Both the position numbers and the translations under genes were made by a program. Of a stretch of 5,191 nucleotides of DNA, positions 4,338 through 5,191 are shown one piece after another. The DNA is taken from NCBI GenBank assembly GCA_902797415.1, contig CADBSQ010000124.1:1-5191 (forward strand), in the 5' to 3' direction. The notes under the pieces were generated by a model. The model had not been told where the DNA came from, ran no database searches, and saw only the letters and a list, made by a program, of their open reading frames with translations. This stretch comes from an uncultured Erysipelotrichaceae bacterium. Lineage in GTDB: Bacteria > Bacillota_I > Bacilli_A > RF39 > UBA660. Each line of letters starts with the position of its first letter. The stretch's first letter is position 1.

Positions 4338-5057
4338 ATGCTAAGTTTTATTATACTTGAAAGTACAGAGTATTATATAAATTATTATACTCAAATTATA
4401 AGAAAATATTTTTATACAAGCAATGTTAACTATGACATAACTAGTTTTAGTTACTACAACAATGCATTAGAAAAACAGTTGCAACAAATTGATGGACCAA
4501 AAATATTTATCATCGATCATAACAATAAGGATAACTATCAATTATACGAAAGAATCAACGAAATATTTTATAATAAGGTATTTGTTATACTAATGTTAGA
4601 GAAAATGAATGATTTTAATTATCAAAATTTTAGAACAATTAATTTATATAATATTGTTGTAAAAAACAAAAACTTGTTACATGAATTGTACTCTACTATT
4701 AATAAATTGTATGTTTCATTATCAAAAAGAAAAACTTATAACTTTTCTAGTTTTGACGAAATACATAGATTATCTTATGATGATATTTATTACATTGAAA
4801 AAGAGTCTAAAGAAGACTTTGTGACTATTTATACAAGGGATAATTCATACATCCAATACAATACTATAAATAAAATATATGTGGAATTTTCAAAAGATCC
4901 TAGATTTTGTAAAACGCATAGAAGTTGCATAGTTAATATTGATAAAATAACAGATTATGATCGAATTAGTAATTTAATAATTTTTAATAATGGAGAAACT
5001 ACAGATTTAGTTTGTCGTAGAAAAAAGAAGATGTTTTGTGAAAGACTTTTAAAGTAA
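4338..5057 (+). CDS. AgrA/ComE-type LytTR response regulator with degenerate receiver
   Basis: A 239-residue protein, the usual length for AgrA-like regulators. Residues 1-120 match a receiver domain by position: a first strand MLSFIILES, then KIFIIDHN with D60 as the likely phosphoacceptor, and K109 near the usual conserved Lys. The acidic pair at the first strand is reduced to E8-S9, and the conserved Thr/Ser after the fourth strand appears to be L85/M86, so phosphorylation may be weak or absent. Residues 133-238 form a LytTR DNA-binding domain: DDIYYIEKES, an aromatic-rich beta core, the signature FCKTHRSCIVN (190-200) with H194, R195 and N200, and a basic end CRRKKKMF whose Arg residues correspond to DNA contacts in AgrA. 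It should bind direct repeats upstream of its targets. No histidine kinase is in the window. GGTGAT precedes the ATG, and the gene is probably cotranscribed with the phosphatase. Confidence 0.93.
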   Translation: MLSFIILESTEYYINYYTQIIRKYFYTSNVNYDITSFSYYNNALEKQLQQIDGPKIFIIDHNNKDNYQLYERINEIFYNKVFVILMLEKMNDFNYQNFRTINLYNIVVKNKNLLHELYSTINKLYVSLSKRKTYNFSSFDEIHRLSYDDIYYIEKESKEDFVTIYTRDNSYIQYNTINKIYVEFSKDPRFCKTHRSCIVNIDKITDYDRISNLIIFNNGETTDLVCRRKKKMFCERLLK

Positions 5058-5059
5058 AC

Positions 5060-5088
5060 TAGATATATGATTAATTAAATGTTATAAT
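5060..5088 (+). promoter_or_regulatory. Promoter for the gene starting at 5106
   Basis: A perfect TATAAT (5083-5088) is preceded by TG at 5080-5081 (extended -10), with TAGATA (5060-5065, four of six) 17 nt upstream. Transcription would start near 5095, leaving a very short leader that begins at the Shine-Dalgarno site. No terminator is seen after the LytTR gene at 5057, so read-through may add to expression. Confidence 0.6.
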
Positions 5089-5105
5089 ACATTTAGGTGA
5101 GGTTT

Positions 5106-5191
5106 ATGGCTAAAGAAAAAATTGAGAGTAAAAGTTCTAATCTAGAATTAGATGACTATATCAAAGATAAAATTAATATCGAAGTTGAAAA
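5106..5191 (+). CDS. Hypothetical protein, 3'-truncated (first 28 residues)
   Basis: An open frame from ATG at 5106 to the window edge, preceded by AGGTGAGG (5095-5102) and a near-consensus promoter. The visible start, MAKEKIESKSSNLELDDYIK, is highly charged with no signal peptide or membrane helix, so the N-terminus is probably cytoplasmic. It is too short to assign a family. Confidence 0.7.
   Translation, partial: MAKEKIESKSSNLELDDYIKDKINIEVE

Noticed and set aside
1..5191. CRISPR array, insertion sequence, tRNA or integrase attachment site
   Set aside because: No spaced direct repeats, transposase, integrase, cloverleaf or long terminal inverted repeats are present.

Overview
The window is very AT-rich (the RNA region falls to about 7% G+C) and reads as a low-GC Gram-positive bacterium of the Firmicutes, probably Bacilli/Erysipelotrichia-like. 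The reasons are strong Shine-Dalgarno sites of the GGAGGTGAT type, U-tailed hairpin terminators, a peptidoglycan amidase with LysM repeats and an AgrA-type LytTR regulator. TGG is the tryptophan codon and every stop is TAA or TAG, so nothing needs a variant genetic code. I cannot name a species.

Layout, all genes on the plus strand. (1) 2-508: C-terminal part of an unrecognised protein, closed by a clear terminator (509-538). (2) 580-1458: a secreted protein of unknown function whose ribosome binding site lies inside a 12-bp hairpin (543-571); terminator at 1465-1498. (3) 1561-2733: N-acetylmuramoyl-L-alanine amidase with four LysM domains and no signal peptide. (4) 2784-3257: a small membrane protein resembling DUF4282, with its own extended -10 promoter. 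(5) 3258-3677: a 420-bp gap without a protein gene. It holds a consensus promoter (TTGACA-17-TATACT), an apparently structured RNA of about 330 nt, and a terminator ending 4 nt before the next Shine-Dalgarno site. (6) 3678-4277: PAP2-family membrane phosphatase, then 4338-5057, a LytTR response regulator, probably one transcript. (7) 5106-end: start of an unrecognised gene behind a near-consensus promoter.

The most interesting object is the RNA at about 3330-3662. Its first nucleotides can pair perfectly with a segment 205 nt downstream that sits inside another helix, giving a pseudoknot. The loop of its second-last hairpin is perfectly complementary to the loop of the terminator hairpin, giving a predicted kissing interaction. 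No separate promoter is visible between it and the phosphatase gene, so it is either a transcription-attenuating leader (riboswitch-like) for the phosphatase-LytTR unit or a free-standing ornate small RNA with read-through. I do not recognise it as any known class.

Functionally the genes lean towards the cell envelope: a wall amidase, a membrane protein, a lipid or undecaprenyl pyrophosphate-type phosphatase and a secreted protein. A direct link between them is inference from adjacency only.
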